Below, piece after piece: positions 48,355-58,739 of a DNA stretch of 64,000 nucleotides. Source of the DNA: Blastobasis lacticolella (lineage: Eukaryota > Arthropoda > Insecta > Lepidoptera > Blastobasidae). Numbering within the stretch: the first letter of the stretch is position 1; each line of letters starts with the position of its first letter. The DNA lies in the NCBI GenBank assembly GCA_905147135.1, contig LR990067.1, positions 11,036,001-11,100,000 of the forward strand. The letters are read 5' to 3'. Below the pieces are notes generated by a model, which did no database searches, had not been told where the DNA came from, and was given only the letters and a program-made list of their open reading frames with translations. Made by a program: the position numbers and the translations under genes.

Positions 48355-48550
48355 TGTATTTCTGTCGCCAAGCAACAATGCTTGCATTGTTGTGTTTCGG
48401 TTTGAGGGATAAGGTAGCCAGCGCAATTACAGGCATGAGGCATTTCATCTTAGTCATCAATGTGTAGGTATATATTTAATAAAAGCTATGTCTATGTCTA
48501 TGTCTAAGTCTATTTTGGGCGACAGTTACAGGTGCTTACCATCAGCTGGG
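48355..48550 (+). mobile_element. Repeat O
   Basis: GCCAAGCAACAATGCTTGCA, GGGATAAGGTAGCC, AGGCATGAGGCATTTCATCT, tail GTGCTTACCATCAGC. Confidence 0.65.
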
Positions 48551-48559
48551 TTGTATTTT

Positions 48560-48660
48560 TTTCTGATTGAAAGCAAATTTAATCGATACCTATGGTTCTT
48601 TGCTTTGTTTCATCAAAATTCTTCTAGTACTTTAGAAAATATTGGAAAATGAGTAAACTC
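48560..48660 (+). repeat. Dispersed repeat J fragment
   Basis: TTGAAAGCAAATTTAATCGA then TTTCATCAAAATTCTTCTAG. Confidence 0.5.
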
Positions 48661-48697
48661 GTTCAAGAGGTATATTAGAGGTCTCTTCTTAGTTTAT
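48661..48697 (+). mobile_element. LINE-A sliver
   Basis: GTTCAAGAGGTATATTAGAG then GTCTCTTC, a 37-bp block identical to LINE-A coding sequence. Confidence 0.55.
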
Positions 48698-48895
48698 ACT
48701 CAATAAACTGCATAAATATAGGTTTGTTGTACACATTCATGGCTTCAAAAAACGTAATCGAGTGTACAAATAAGAAAGTGGGGGTAAAATATAATCAAAC
48801 CATCCAATCCAGAACTGGCAACCTTACTCATGGACTGGAACACAATACTATTAGTTAGTTCTGCGTTTTATGTAGCAACACAGGAAACATGTACG

Positions 48896-49074
48896 ATCTG
48901 TCCAGACTGACTTATCTTATTTAGTAAATACCAATTATGCTAGTACACTTTGTATAGATGTCATAAATTATATAAGAAACACATAGAATGTGAATTTTAA
49001 CGAATAGTGGTGCAAATTATTAAGTGAAATACATAATTTCCTTAACCAAATAAGACAAGTCAGTCTGGACAGAT
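48896..49074. mobile_element. MITE-Q
   Basis: ATCTGTCCAGACTGACTTAT / AAGTCAGTCTGGACAGAT ends; second copy of the intron 12 element. Confidence 0.88.
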
Positions 49075-49125
49075 TTTAGTATTCTGTGACGTGGAATAGA
49101 CTACCCAAAATAATTAAAATTATAA

Positions 49126-49495
49126 AATCGTCTTGGCATTAATGTCCCGGTTGTGCTCTCGCACACGATTGCCTGGGGTCCGCCGTGACCATGATCCAGG
49201 ATTTGGCAGGTCACGTAATTACAGTGGAGCGACTGCCATCTGACCTCCATAATCCTGCTACCAGGGGAACCTGACCAGATTGGATCATGGTTACACATGC
49301 AGTCGCCTAAATGTGCAGGTTTCATCACGATGTTTACGCTCACCGTAAGAGCATCGGTTAGTATTCAACTAATGTACATAACTCAGAAAACAGTCTTTTC
49401 AATATAACTCAGAAAATTTGTACATGGCCGGAGCGGGATTCGAGCCCGGGAGCACTGGCTTACTAGTCAGATACTCTAACGGTTAGAGCCTAACC
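49126..49495 (-). mobile_element. SINE-A, full length
   Basis: Complete tail and body plus a tRNA-like head (GGATTCGAGCCCGG in plus sense). A ~25-bp local duplication around ATAACTCAGAAAA lies between head and body. Confidence 0.85.
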
Positions 49496-49504
49496 GCTCA
49501 TTGA

Positions 49505-49545
49505 GTTATATAAAATTAGTGGACCCCGGCGCGACTTTGATAAAA
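49505..49545 (-). mobile_element. Helitron-1 3' end
   Basis: ATTAGTGGACCCCGGCGCGAC in plus sense is the inverted Helitron-1 terminus. Confidence 0.5.
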
Positions 49546-49584
49546 ATAATGCTATGGTGGGCGTCAATGTCTAGTTCTTTTGGC

Positions 49585-49740
49585 CTGGGACAGCCCTTAT
49601 TATAATAAGTATGTATTTAAAAGTATATAACTAGTATATCAGTTATCTAGCACCCACAACACATGCTTTGCTTACTTTGGGGCTATATGGCGCTGTGTGA
49701 ATTTGTCCACGATTATTTATTTATTTTATTTTATCAAACT
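49585..49740 (+). mobile_element. SINE-L tail
   Basis: ATTATAATAAGTATGTATTT, ATGCTTTGCTTACTTTGGGG, GGCGCTGTGTGAATTTGTCC. Confidence 0.75.
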
Positions 49741-50159
49741 CATTTTGACTAAAAATGCTTCAAATGCCCTGTACGTTGCTAATTTTCTTTAAGTGTTTGT
49801 TTTTTTTTTCTTTTGAAAAGTGGGCTCTCCAAGGCTTTCTGAGTCCTAGTATCACTGCGACCATTCCTGATCTATTGTGATCGCCTCTTTTTTACAGGTT
49901 TTAAGTGGCTATACACTTATACTCTTGTACTGTAGTCACCTACATTGTAAACCTATACACAATACAATATATTATCGCTGAAACCCGTACAAATGTATGG
50001 GCCAAAGTGAACTGTAGGTAATTATAGTAAATTTCAGAATGCAATATGGTGTTTTGACCTGAAACTTGGAGAATTAAAACTTCTCTAACAAAACGTATCA
50101 AACCCATGAGTATATTGACTCGACCTGTTAAGGAGAAGTGAATAGTAAAGGGTAAAATC
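49741..50159. other. No gene recognised
   Basis: About 420 bp AT-rich. Confidence 0.4.
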
Positions 50160-50545
50160 AAACTTGGAACATTTCCCTAGCAAATCAGAACATCTGAGAT
50201 ACACACTTCGAAACAAATCTGATCTTAATTGTGAAGCCTACAGGTTACATAAATCAAACTTTATTATGACGAATTTCGGGCCTGTAGTCTACAATAAAAT
50301 TCCGAAGTATATTAGGGACTATGACTGTTTAATAACATTTAAAAATAAACTAAAAGTATTGTTAATAGCAAAAGCTTATTACAGCTTGAAATAATTCTTT
50401 GATGACAAATTCAAATAACAATAGTTTTAAGACGTTTTAATTAAAATAATCTCCTAACGTCGATATTGACCTATAATGTGATAGACCGTATTAATTTCAA
50501 TTTTATTTAAAAATGACATGTAAAATTTTGAATTTTATGTAATAA
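50160..50545 (+). mobile_element. LINE C-terminal remnant
   Basis: The plus frame HLRYTLRNKSDLN ... FGPVVYNKIPKYIRDYD ... AKAYYSL, then a 3' UTR ending AATAAAGAGTATAAA. Same C-terminal style (FYNK-x-P) as the RT at 7982 but a different family. Confidence 0.6.
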
Positions 50546-50569
50546 AGAGTATAAAAGGTAAATGGTAAA

Positions 50570-50810
50570 TTACAGGGATGAGGCATTTCTACTGTAGCGC
50601 CTCGACAATGATGGCGGATTCACGAATATACTGCTTCCAAGCAATCATTCGCAAAAGATCCGCGTCTCTGTTGAGCCGAGTACGGGGGAGCGCCAACTCT
50701 ATCCTCCAACCGATAGCGGAGCGGTTTCAGTGTCCTATAATGGGACACTGGAACGATGTCCATACTGGGGGCAGACCCCTTATTTTTAATATAAAATGGA
50801 ATAAGTAAAC
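50570..50810 (+). mobile_element. LINE C-terminal remnant
   Basis: AIIRKRSASLLSRVRGSANS and PIMGHWNDVH resemble the C-terminus of lepidopteran LINE ORFs; stop at 50808. Confidence 0.5.
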
Positions 50811-50924
50811 TGTGTGCATTTGTTACTAACATTAGATACCTATAAGTATTATTTTTTGTTCACAAGATACTAACAAACTATCGACCTTCGTCTGAACTAA
50901 ATGTATTTTTATTTACTTATTTCA

Positions 50925-51010
50925 TCTTAGTCCTCACAGTATGAATTGTATATGTTATGAGCAACCAACACCAGGTGGGCTGTCTGCTTGTTTATCACTG
51001 AGTAGTGGCA
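50925..51010 (+). mobile_element. Repeat O 3' end
   Basis: TTCATCTTAGTCCTCACAGT, then CCAGGTGGGCTGTCTGCTTG and TATCACTGAGTA. Confidence 0.65.
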
Positions 51011-51554
51011 AACGAGAAAGTGTTATTAGAGGCGAATAACTTTAAATTGAAATAAAATAAAGAAAAAGGTATTTAGAATTCGGAGTTATGTATTATGAAC
51101 ACTAGTCGGATGCTCGATTTGTATGTAATTCAAGCTCTTGACGCCATTGTTAAGTGTGTACCTTTTTAAAGTTTTGTAGGTTGGAAAATATAAAGAATGG
51201 AATTATCCTTTATTTTCATAGGCTATGCCGTCAGATTTACTGTAAGTTATTTATTTCTGACGTTGTTTCATAAACCTAACAGTGGACTATAAGAAAACGG
51301 AAGAATTGTTGAGCATTATAAAATATTAATAATAAAAAAACGCACGTACGCACGCACACACACTACAGTACTAAGAGGTGATTGATTATTTTAAAAATGC
51401 TTATTCTATATTTATTTTTGTTTTTGGTATCATAAAATGTACACTTATCTAAAAGGGAAGCCAAGACGTACATAATACGGACTAACCTAGTTTGGACTCC
51501 TGTCTCCCAATCGACTATTTGATATTATACATTTATAATATCAAAAAAGTAAAA
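51011..51554. other. No gene recognised
   Basis: AT-rich; a short ACGCACGTACGCACGCAC repeat near 51345. Confidence 0.4.
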
Positions 51555-51915
51555 CATAGTTTTTTTTTTTTTTATTGTCATACGGTAGGCAAACAGGCAA
51601 GCGGGCCACCTGATGGAAAGTGGTCACCACTGCCTATAGACATTAGCAACACCAAGAGTATCGCTAATGCGTTGCCCACCTCTATAACACGTTGCTCTGG
51701 CAGCAAAAAGCAAATGCCACTCCACTGCCAAAGCCACGGTTCCCCAAATCCCCCCCCCCCCCATGGAGCACTGGAAACCTTACTCACCGGCAGAAACACA
51801 ATACTATTTAAAAGAGTATTATTTAGCTGCGATATTCTGTAAGGTGGAGGTACTTCCCCAGTCGGGCGGCTCCAATTCGAACGAGATACCCCGCTATGCC
51901 CTACCTCTCTTAAAT
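51555..51915 (-). mobile_element. Element C, full length (reference copy)
   Basis: About 360 bp from a T-run and TGTCATACGG to GCTATGCCCTACCTCTCTT. Contains a C14 tract at 51751-51764. Confidence 0.88.
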
Positions 51916-52254
51916 GCTATGCTCTAGCTAGGTACTCCCTAAATATACTTGCTAACATCAACATTTTAAGTTCATAAAAACAAATAAAAAAAGTTAAATT
52001 AAAATCAGCCGCCGTTAGCACTCCCCCTTAACACACCCCAGTAATTAAGCGGCCATTATTAACATGTGACGTGCACGCTTCACTAAATCACCTCGCCTCT
52101 CGCTCTACCGCCCTACACCAGAGCGGGACAACAACACACACAATCGAGCCGCCTCAGTAGATTTGGTAAAGATTTAAGGTGCAAGTGAAATGTATGTGCT
52201 TCGAATTCTGCTCATTAGTAGTCGGTATGTTTGTATTCGGGCGGCAGATTTTAA
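51916..52254. other. Unique sequence, no gene recognised
   Basis: 51990-52160 is GC-richer, with CCCAGTAATTAAGCGGCC. No coding evidence; cis-regulatory function is only possible. Confidence 0.35.
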
Positions 52255-52535
52255 TTTGAAGGCTGCCTAGACGGATAACCAAAGTTAAGCAACGCACGCG
52301 GAGGCCGGGAACTGGATGGGTGTACGTGTATAGTTTCTTACTTACTCTAAAACTAACGTTGACCTAAATTTCTAAATTATGCAATGCCGAGTTGTTTATT
52401 TTAAGAATTATGAAATTTTGTTTTTGTTTTTTTTCTTGTATGATTGTGTGTCGAAATATGTATGTAATTCTTTGTATAAATGTTGTGTTGTGGCGTCCAG
52501 TTGATAATAAATGATTTATTTATTTATTTATTATT
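52255..52535 (+). mobile_element. 5S rRNA-derived SINE (or 5S pseudogene)
   Basis: 52271-52326 carries the 5S rRNA internal promoter: GATAACCAAAGTTAAGCAAC matches the 5S A-box region GATCACCGAAGTTAAGCAAC, and ACTGGATGGGTG matches the C box (CTTGGATGGGTG). The 5S 5' part is missing. What follows is unrelated and ends AATAAATGATTTATTTATTT, as expected for a SINE tail. Confidence 0.65.
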
Positions 52536-52539
52536 GTAT

Positions 52540-52655
52540 GTCCTGTGGGCAGACAACAGAGCTCTCTGTATTTACTTAACATCTGTATATTATTTTTATG
52601 TATACCAACCTGTGTGTCACAAGAAAGTATTTGAATTTGAATTTACTATAAAGGC
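52540..52655 (+). mobile_element. Retrotransposon 3' end with GAATTT tail
   Basis: GTCCTGTGGGCAGACAACAG ... ATTTGAATTTGAATTTAC; a LINE-type 3' end. Confidence 0.45.
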
Positions 52656-52721
52656 TGGTCGATCTCATCTGCTAGTCGGAAGTCGTTCTACAATAAGACT
52701 ACCGAGTCGCGATCTAAAAAA

Positions 52722-52985
52722 AGAATCATCTTAGCGTTTATGTCCCGGTTGTGCTCTCGAGGGCCCGGGGTCCGCCTTGACCTTGATGCAGGTTTTAGCA
52801 GATCAGGTAATCACAGTGGAGCGACTGCCAGCTGACCTACGTGACCCTGCTAGGGGAATCTGACCGGATTAGATCATGGTTACACATTCAGTCGCCTGAA
52901 TGTGAAATTTTCATCACGATGTTTTCCGTCACCGTAAGAGCCTCGGTTAGTATTCAATTAATGTACACAACTTAGAAGAGATGCA
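52722..52985 (-). mobile_element. SINE-A, head missing
   Basis: ATCATCTTAGCGTTTATGTC through TCAATTAATGTACACAACTT. Confidence 0.85.
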
Positions 52986-53045
52986 CACAGCCACAGATAC
53001 ACGTGTCAAATAACACTCCCGTTTTTTGTCGGCGGTAAAAAACAG
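52986..53045 (-). repeat. Repeat J fragment
   Basis: GCCACAGATACACGTGTCAA then TTTTTTGTCGGCGG. Confidence 0.5.
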
Positions 53046-53093
53046 TCCACCGCGCTACCTGATCTGCCTGTCATAATAGGCTTCTAGAATTAT

Positions 53094-53272
53094 AACAGTG
53101 TTTCCTTTGGACTATGACATGGGATCGTTCAAGAGGTATATTAAAGGTCTCTTAGAGGCGGATGCATTGGAAGCTGGTGTTGCTGATGTCCATAGGCGGC
53201 GGTGACCACGCACCATCAGGTGGCCCGCTTGCCTGTTTGTCTGCCGTATAACATAAAAAAGAAAAACGAAAA
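53094..53272 (+). mobile_element. LINE-A 3' end
   Basis: AGTGTTTCCTTTGGACTATG through CACGCACCATCAGGTGGCCC and AACATAAAAAA. Confidence 0.85.
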
Positions 53273-53519
53273 CTTAAGCATTATCCCATAAGTACCAGTT
53301 TTCCATCCAAATCCTGACAACAACCCCATCCCAATCGACAGCCCCATATCTACGTATCACTGAGCTGTTTGTGATTTTTCATCTCTCGACAATTGCAAGT
53401 TTTAATCCCAACAATCGCCTGGGGAGGGCATTGTTCTGGACAGACAGACGGACGGCGGCATTGTCAACTGCGTTAGTGTCGCGGGAGCTACAGGATGCGG
53501 TGCACTGTTTTATTACTGC

Positions 53520-53640
53520 CAACATAAAAAAGAGGAGTGTTTTATGACGTATGTATCTGTGGATATGTGTATCTGTGTTCCTGTGGCTACGTGTGTCTGT
53601 GGTTATGTGTATCTGTAGCTGTTGGCATCAAAATTTTCTT
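53520..53640 (+). repeat. Repeat J fragment
   Basis: ATAAAAAAGAGGAGTGTTTT then GACGTATGTATCTGTGGATA; followed by imperfect TGTGG repeats. Confidence 0.5.
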
Positions 53641-53664
53641 GAAGTGCTCTTCACTTATGCTCTG

Positions 53665-53783
53665 TACTGCACATAACTCAGAACAGAGGAATTGGTACAT
53701 GACGGCGGCAGTGGGATTCGACCCCTATACCTCTCGCATTGCGAGTCGGATACCGATACCACAAACAGGCCACCGACACTCCT
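53665..53783 (-). mobile_element. SINE-A head fragment
   Basis: GCAGTGGGATTCGACCCC and GCATTGCGAGTCGGATACCG in plus sense. Confidence 0.7.
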
Positions 53784-53867
53784 GACCGATTACCAAAACT
53801 AGAACCGAGGAAAAATCGTGGCACTTCATTTTGAAACGTATTACCAAAGACATCTATATAGTAGGAC

Positions 53868-54217
53868 CACGCTAAGTCCGAATCGACTGACAGTGGTAGA
53901 AATTATAAAGTATGGATATGGCAATATCGATTGGATAATCTGTCCTTGTCAGTCATTGCATTTTATTATTTAGGTGATTCGCACACTGTAACGCAGCACC
54001 GTACGGTTGTGCGTGACGTGCGTTAGTCCCTAAAGATAAATTGTAGTCTTTTTCCAATGAGTCTATGTTTACCAGTAGTCCCACGACAGTCAAATTCTTT
54101 GTTATGACTTTTATGAATATGACGGAAAAATGACATGGCCTAAGTTGCCATACAGAGATTTTTATTTTTATTTTTTTTAAAAGCGATTCGGACTTAGCGT
54201 GGTCTTATTATATCAAT
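53868..54217. mobile_element. MITE-W
   Basis: AGGACCACGCTAAGTCCGAA and TTCGGACTTAGCGTGGTCTT as inverted ends, about 350 bp apart; AT-rich flanks (TATA). No coding. Confidence 0.85.
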
Positions 54218-55036
54218 GCGTTTGTTTTGTATTAACTCTACTTTATTTTTGCAACCCCCTGTACGCGTATGCACCTAGGTATAGTGCGGTCGCGTACAAA
54301 GCTTGATGATTACTGTTTTAGAGTATCAAAAGCAGAGTTTTGCACAATTTTTTTTATTGTCTTTTTCACAACCGGGCGGCAAATAAGACGGCTGTCTGGG
54401 CTTTTGTGTTGCCACACTAGCGCGGCACGTGGCTCTCCTTGGATATTTGCACCGTGTAATATAGATTGTGAGGGAGCCGTAGGCTATTTCCAACGTCATC
54501 GAGTAGGAGAAAAAATAGAATTTGAGCGTCGTCATTGTTGACAACACAGTGACATTTCAAAATGACGACACTCAGTTCAAATTTTGGCTTCCGGGTCAAA
54601 CAAGTTTGCACAACACACAAAACAAGGTAAAAATTAAACGAGTTAGGAAAATGTCAAGTTTTAAAAAGGACTAGTTTAAGAAAATTACGAAGTTATCCGG
54701 ATTGGGCCGTCCGTGGTCGGTTTCTGGCGATGCCAAGTGCGAAAAAGTGCTAATTTTAGTAGATTTTTGGTTGTTATTAAAAAGGTCTTCCATAAATAAA
54801 AAATATATTAAGCAGATACTCTTACTTTAGTAATAGATCTAAATATTTGTATGAATTAAATTGTCGCCGTGACGGTTAATCCTAAGATCGGAGCGATTAA
54901 AACTAATTTTTCAGGCTTCTTGATTTTTGCAATACAAAGACAATATTTTACCCACACAGATGCATCCGTCAAACTTATCTCCCCTCTTTTTTCGTCGGCG
55001 GTTAAAATATATGCTGTCAAAATTGCTATAACTAGT
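54218..55036. other. Mostly unique; weak candidate first exon at 54562
   Basis: Low-repeat stretch. An ATG in good context (TTCAAAATGACG) at 54562 opens 21 codons (MTTLSSNFGFRVKQVC) to a possible donor ACAAG|GTAAAA at 54626 on the plus strand. No matching downstream exon was found. 54930-55036 contains repeat J sequence. Confidence 0.25.
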
Positions 55037-55150
55037 GCCATGTAAGAAGAGACTTGGCGGGTCACGTGGTTCGACTTGCGCAGTAGGCGATTAGCTGCGC
55101 GAAATCCCCTCTACTGTCATTTGACAAGTCTCTTCTTTCATGACGCGGAT
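55037..55150 (-). mobile_element. MITE-K
   Basis: AAGAAGAGACTTGGCGGGTC and GACAAGTCTCTTCTTTCATG; inverted copy of 16571-16690. Confidence 0.78.
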
Positions 55151-55211
55151 TATACAACAACTTTGTTGGCCGACACCGAAGACTTCTATATACTAATCAA
55201 TGGGCAGCATA

Positions 55212-55467
55212 TTGGCCGTGTGGTGTCCGGCAGAGTAGAATAGCACCAACCCCTTACATTAATGGGTGTTGTACAAGGCCACTAAAATTTCGAGGCAAAA
55301 TATCAAACTCTCCGTAGTCTGGAAAATGGGCAGCAGCATTTTCCATTGTTATATTTCAATACTGCGATCTCCGATCCGCCTGCCAAGCGTGAAGATTATG
55401 GCAATAACCTCCCCTTTCGTGGGAGAGGCCCTAAGTCCTGCAGTGGACTGTTACGGGCTATGATGAT
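55212..55467 (+). mobile_element. SINE-B, full length with TSD
   Basis: Flanked by GGGCAGCATA at 55202-55211 and 55468-55477. Ends as in the 15056 copy. Confidence 0.92.
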
Positions 55468-55477
55468 GGGCAGCATA

Positions 55478-55941
55478 GCGTTGGCCAATACAAACGCTAT
55501 ATGGGTCGCCGAATACTGGGCGAATAAAGTGTAAGTCAGAGTTTATTCCATTGACTCAATAAGAAGAAGAATGGCAGCACTTTAAAATTTTGTAAGCTAC
55601 TTTTGTATGAACCCTGAACACACCCACTCAAAACTCTCTCTCTCTCACACCTCATTTTATTTGTCAAACCCAGCACCCCGCACTACCCCACCCCCCACCC
55701 CCGACTCCAAACCCAGTAATTATAAATCAGTGTCGCGTCTTAATATCGAACCTGGGACCGCCGTTGCGGAGCCGGCGTCGCCGCCATAAATACATCGGGA
55801 AGCAATTAACGCAGGTGCGTTCGGGGAGCTTTTGGGGGTAGTTGCAGTTTTTTATGTTTATGGTTGGAGTACCTTCAGAATTGCTCAAGTGGTTTATATT
55901 ATAAGCTAACCGACAGAAAATGTCGGATAATTATGACAGTT
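55478..55941. other. Unique sequence, no gene recognised
   Basis: Contains a C-rich stretch (55680-55705) and a GC-rich patch (55740-55815). No gene supported. Confidence 0.35.
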
Positions 55942-56297
55942 ATGTTATGCGACAAACAAACAGGCAAGCAGCCACCTGATGGTGCATGGTCACCGCCGCC
56001 TATGGACATTAGCAACACCAGGGGAGTTACGATTACGAATGTATGTATGTATTGTATGTATGTATGTCTGTAATCTCTGTATTGCATCAATTTATAACAT
56101 TACAGGAAATAAAAATACAGTTTATAATGCAAAGGCGAGCTTATCCCACAACGGGATTTCTTCCAGTTAACCTTTGATAAGCCGAGAAGACTTTTGATGA
56201 GCGGTGAAGGCAATTAAGAGAATAAACAAATAACTATATAGAATACGAATGCGTTGCCCGCCTCTGAAGAGATCTCTAATGTACCTCTTGAACAAGT
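55942..56297 (-). mobile_element. LINE-A, split by a later retroinsertion
   Basis: Two collinear parts: 55942-56032 (tail) and 56248-56297 (RGL-coding part, TGCGTTGCCCGCCTCTGAAG). Confidence 0.75.
56033..56247 (-). mobile_element. Retroelement 3' end inside LINE-A
   Basis: TACGAATG occurs at both junctions (near 56034 and 56245), a likely TSD. In minus sense it carries GGGATAAGCTCGCCTTTGC and ends in ATACATAC-type repeats; it resembles LINE-M in layout. Confidence 0.6.
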
Positions 56298-56395
56298 TTA
56301 CTTATATTCTAATATTTTCTAAAGTACTAGACGAATTTTGATGAAACAAAGCGAAGAACCATCTCGATTAAATTGACTTTCAAATAGAAAAAAAA
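56298..56395 (-). repeat. Repeat J fragment
   Basis: ATTTTCTAAAGTACTAGACG and ATCTCGATTAAATTGACTTT. Confidence 0.55.
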
Positions 56396-56397
56396 AC

Positions 56398-56600
56398 AGC
56401 CAGGCTGATGGTAAAGCACCTGTAACTATCGCCCATAACATCTACACTGTGAAGACTAAGATGAAATGCCTCATGCCTGTAATTTGCTGGCTACCTTATC
56501 CCTCAAACCGAAACAAGACAATGCAAGCATTGTTGCTTGGCGGCAGAAATACACTCAGCGACAATTATTCGCCCACCCAATATATTTCCAAATAGGTACG
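56398..56600 (-). mobile_element. Repeat O
   Basis: CAGGCTGATGGTAAAGCACC, AGATGAAATGCCTCATGCCT, GCAAGCATTGTTGCTTGGCG in plus sense. Confidence 0.7.
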
Positions 56601-56769
56601 CTCATTTATTTATAGCGTTACAAAAATGACAGTTTTTATGAAGTAAAAGACTGATTTCCAACGCCAGAAATGTATGAGCGTGTATGGAAAAATATAGGGT
56701 GGGCGGATAATTGTGCCGACGAAAGTAGATAAGGCATAATTTTGTGTTTTATAAAACAAAGTATAGAAG

Positions 56770-56875
56770 TAGTTTATCAGTTAACTAACACCCATAACAC
56801 AAGCTTTGCTTACTTTGGGACTAGATGGCGCTGTATGAATTTGTCTAAGCATATTTATTTATTCTGCCACTGTTG
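56770..56875 (+). mobile_element. SINE-L tail
   Basis: AACACAAGCTTTGCTTACTT, TGGGACTAGATGGCGCTGTA. Confidence 0.75.
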
Positions 56876-57591
56876 GATTTTATTTCAAAAACTTATTATT
56901 ACTAAAACAATTTTTACTTTTTTTTCCTATTTTTCTCAACAAATCCTTTCATTATAACACTTTCTACTATTGTAACTTTCTTTGTGCACAATAAATGGTT
57001 AAATAAATAAATATTTCATACTACATACATTTATTTATTTATATTTATTTATTTATTAAGAGCTAGAAGCACCAACAATAGACAGCAGCCATCTTTCAAA
57101 GTTTTATAGCCCCGGAGTCTCTACCGCTAATGTAGCAACGCGATCACAATACGAGCGGCCAGGTGGAAAATGGACGCGAACGAATATTAAACAGTCCTGC
57201 CGAGAAGGTTCAAAGTTCTTGATACGACAATCAGGCCGTAGACAGAGAGTCTAGAGTTGATTTTTTGTATAAATAATAATCATTTTGTTTAAAAACAATC
57301 ATGATGAAACGTTGGTGTGCCCATATAGCATAGTCGCATGGGAGGCTACGTAATGTTTTACATATTTTAAGTATTAATGTTTCCGTTGTCTGTAATTGTA
57401 ACTGTTATTGTGTCGTAGTGTGCTTTGTGTAATAAATGTCTTTTCATTCTTTCTTTCTTTCATATGCAAACTGTCACAAAAAAAATTGTGACATTTTAAA
57501 GACACTTTTTTTTGTGACTATGATGTGGCTAAAAAGCGAAACTGCAGTGTGGCGTTTTTTTTACTTCTACACCCATACAAGAGGATAAAGT
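56876..57591. other. No gene recognised; retroelement tails
   Basis: Tails near 56985 (ATAAATGGTTAAATAAATAA) and 57440 (AATAAATGTCTTTTCATTC, TTTC repeats); 57495-57560 is the short repeat shared with 27290. Confidence 0.4.
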
Positions 57592-57783
57592 AAGTACGGT
57601 CGACCAAGAAAGTGGTCTGCCAGTTTTGACAGAAGATTCTGCGAGATCTAATGATCGCTAAGGTTGACTTTTTTCACTGACATAATATTATTGCAAGTAG
57701 AAATCGACCTTGTTGTCTCGTGACGTTCAAACGAATTGCAACCGTAGGGTGGTAGACCACATTTTTGGCCGACTGTACCTACT
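57592..57783. mobile_element. MITE-X (Tc1/mariner-like ends)
   Basis: TACGGTCGACCAAGAAAGTG and, inverted, TACAGTCGGCCAAAAATGTG bound ~190 bp, each next to TA. Related to 39995. Confidence 0.65.
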
Positions 57784-58093
57784 ACTGCTAACAATTTTTT
57801 TTTGTGTCAATTTGTGCACGGACAGACCAACGTTTTGTGGGTGTCTTAAACCTCTACAAAGTGAAATAGTTCTTGTCCTAATTAGTTCTTGTCAAATAAA
57901 TAAATAAACATTTTCGCCCAAAATCACCGGACTCCGCGACTACAACGCCACATAATGGGACCTAAATAAGAAAAAAAAAGAGTCTGAGAGTCGTCGCTGA
58001 AACTCACCCAGACGTGCTTTCAGGCGGTCCGCAAGAATACTTGTTGATATTACCGCATCGGCTCCCCGACTATGATGTCGGTGTAATTTGGAC
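57784..58093. other. No gene recognised
   Basis: About 310 bp of unique sequence. Confidence 0.35.
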
Positions 58094-58101
58094 GCTATGG
58101 C

Positions 58102-58588
58102 TAGGGTTGCCAACCCTACTATATTACTGTATCCTACTGATTTTGGTATTCGCCTACTATTATTTTAAAATATTAATATAGTAGGCGAAACTATAAAGGC
58201 AAGATGGACGACGACATCACCAAGGTGGCCGGGAAGATGTGGACGAGGGAGACTTCCTGTCGATCGGGATGGAGGAGACTGGGGGAGACATAATGTCCAG
58301 AGTGGACGGCGAAATGTTGAAGAAAAAGAAGAAGAAGAAGGCGAAATTACTATATTTTATCAGTAAAGTCACTTATTAGTATAACTTAGTATAAAACGGA
58401 ATGTGTCTGGAATATTAATGTTAAGAATTCAGAAATAACTCAATGAAACACTACTGAAGATCAATTTTATGCTAAATATATTTGATTAAAAATATAATAT
58501 ATAATTTAATGAATTCCCTATCTGCTATATTTTATGGCCACTGAATCCGAAAATACTATATTTGGTCTTAAAAAAGTTGGCAACCCTA
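58102..58588. mobile_element. hAT-like MITE with nested RTE tail
   Basis: Ends TAGGGTTGCCAACC and GTTGGCAACCCTA, flanked by GCTATGGC / GTTATGGC (7 of 8 identical), the 8-bp TSD length of hAT elements. At ~58195-58350 it holds MDDDITKVAGKMWTR and GWRRLGET, an RTE-type C-terminal remnant ending in GAAGAAGAAGAAG. Confidence 0.82.
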
Positions 58589-58739
58589 GTTATGGCGCAG
58601 ACGGTATTGTGTGTGGCAAGATATGGTTGCACTTGTTTGAGTGATTATTCTTGTATCGTTTAGTGAATAACTATATTTTGGGGCTTAATGTACAGTGCTA
58701 GAACTTAACTGCATTAACACGTTAAGAAAATTTTCTTCT

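Noticed and set aside
51578..51799. Recurring frame LPEQRVIEVGNALAILLVLL seen at several places
   Set aside because: It is the antisense-oriented element C repeat; the recurrence reflects repeat copies, not a gene family.
54856..55065. Minus frame with a signal-peptide-like start (YMALVIAILTAYILTADEKR)
   Set aside because: Overlaps repeat J and MITE-K; no splice donor in phase with exon 1 of the large gene.
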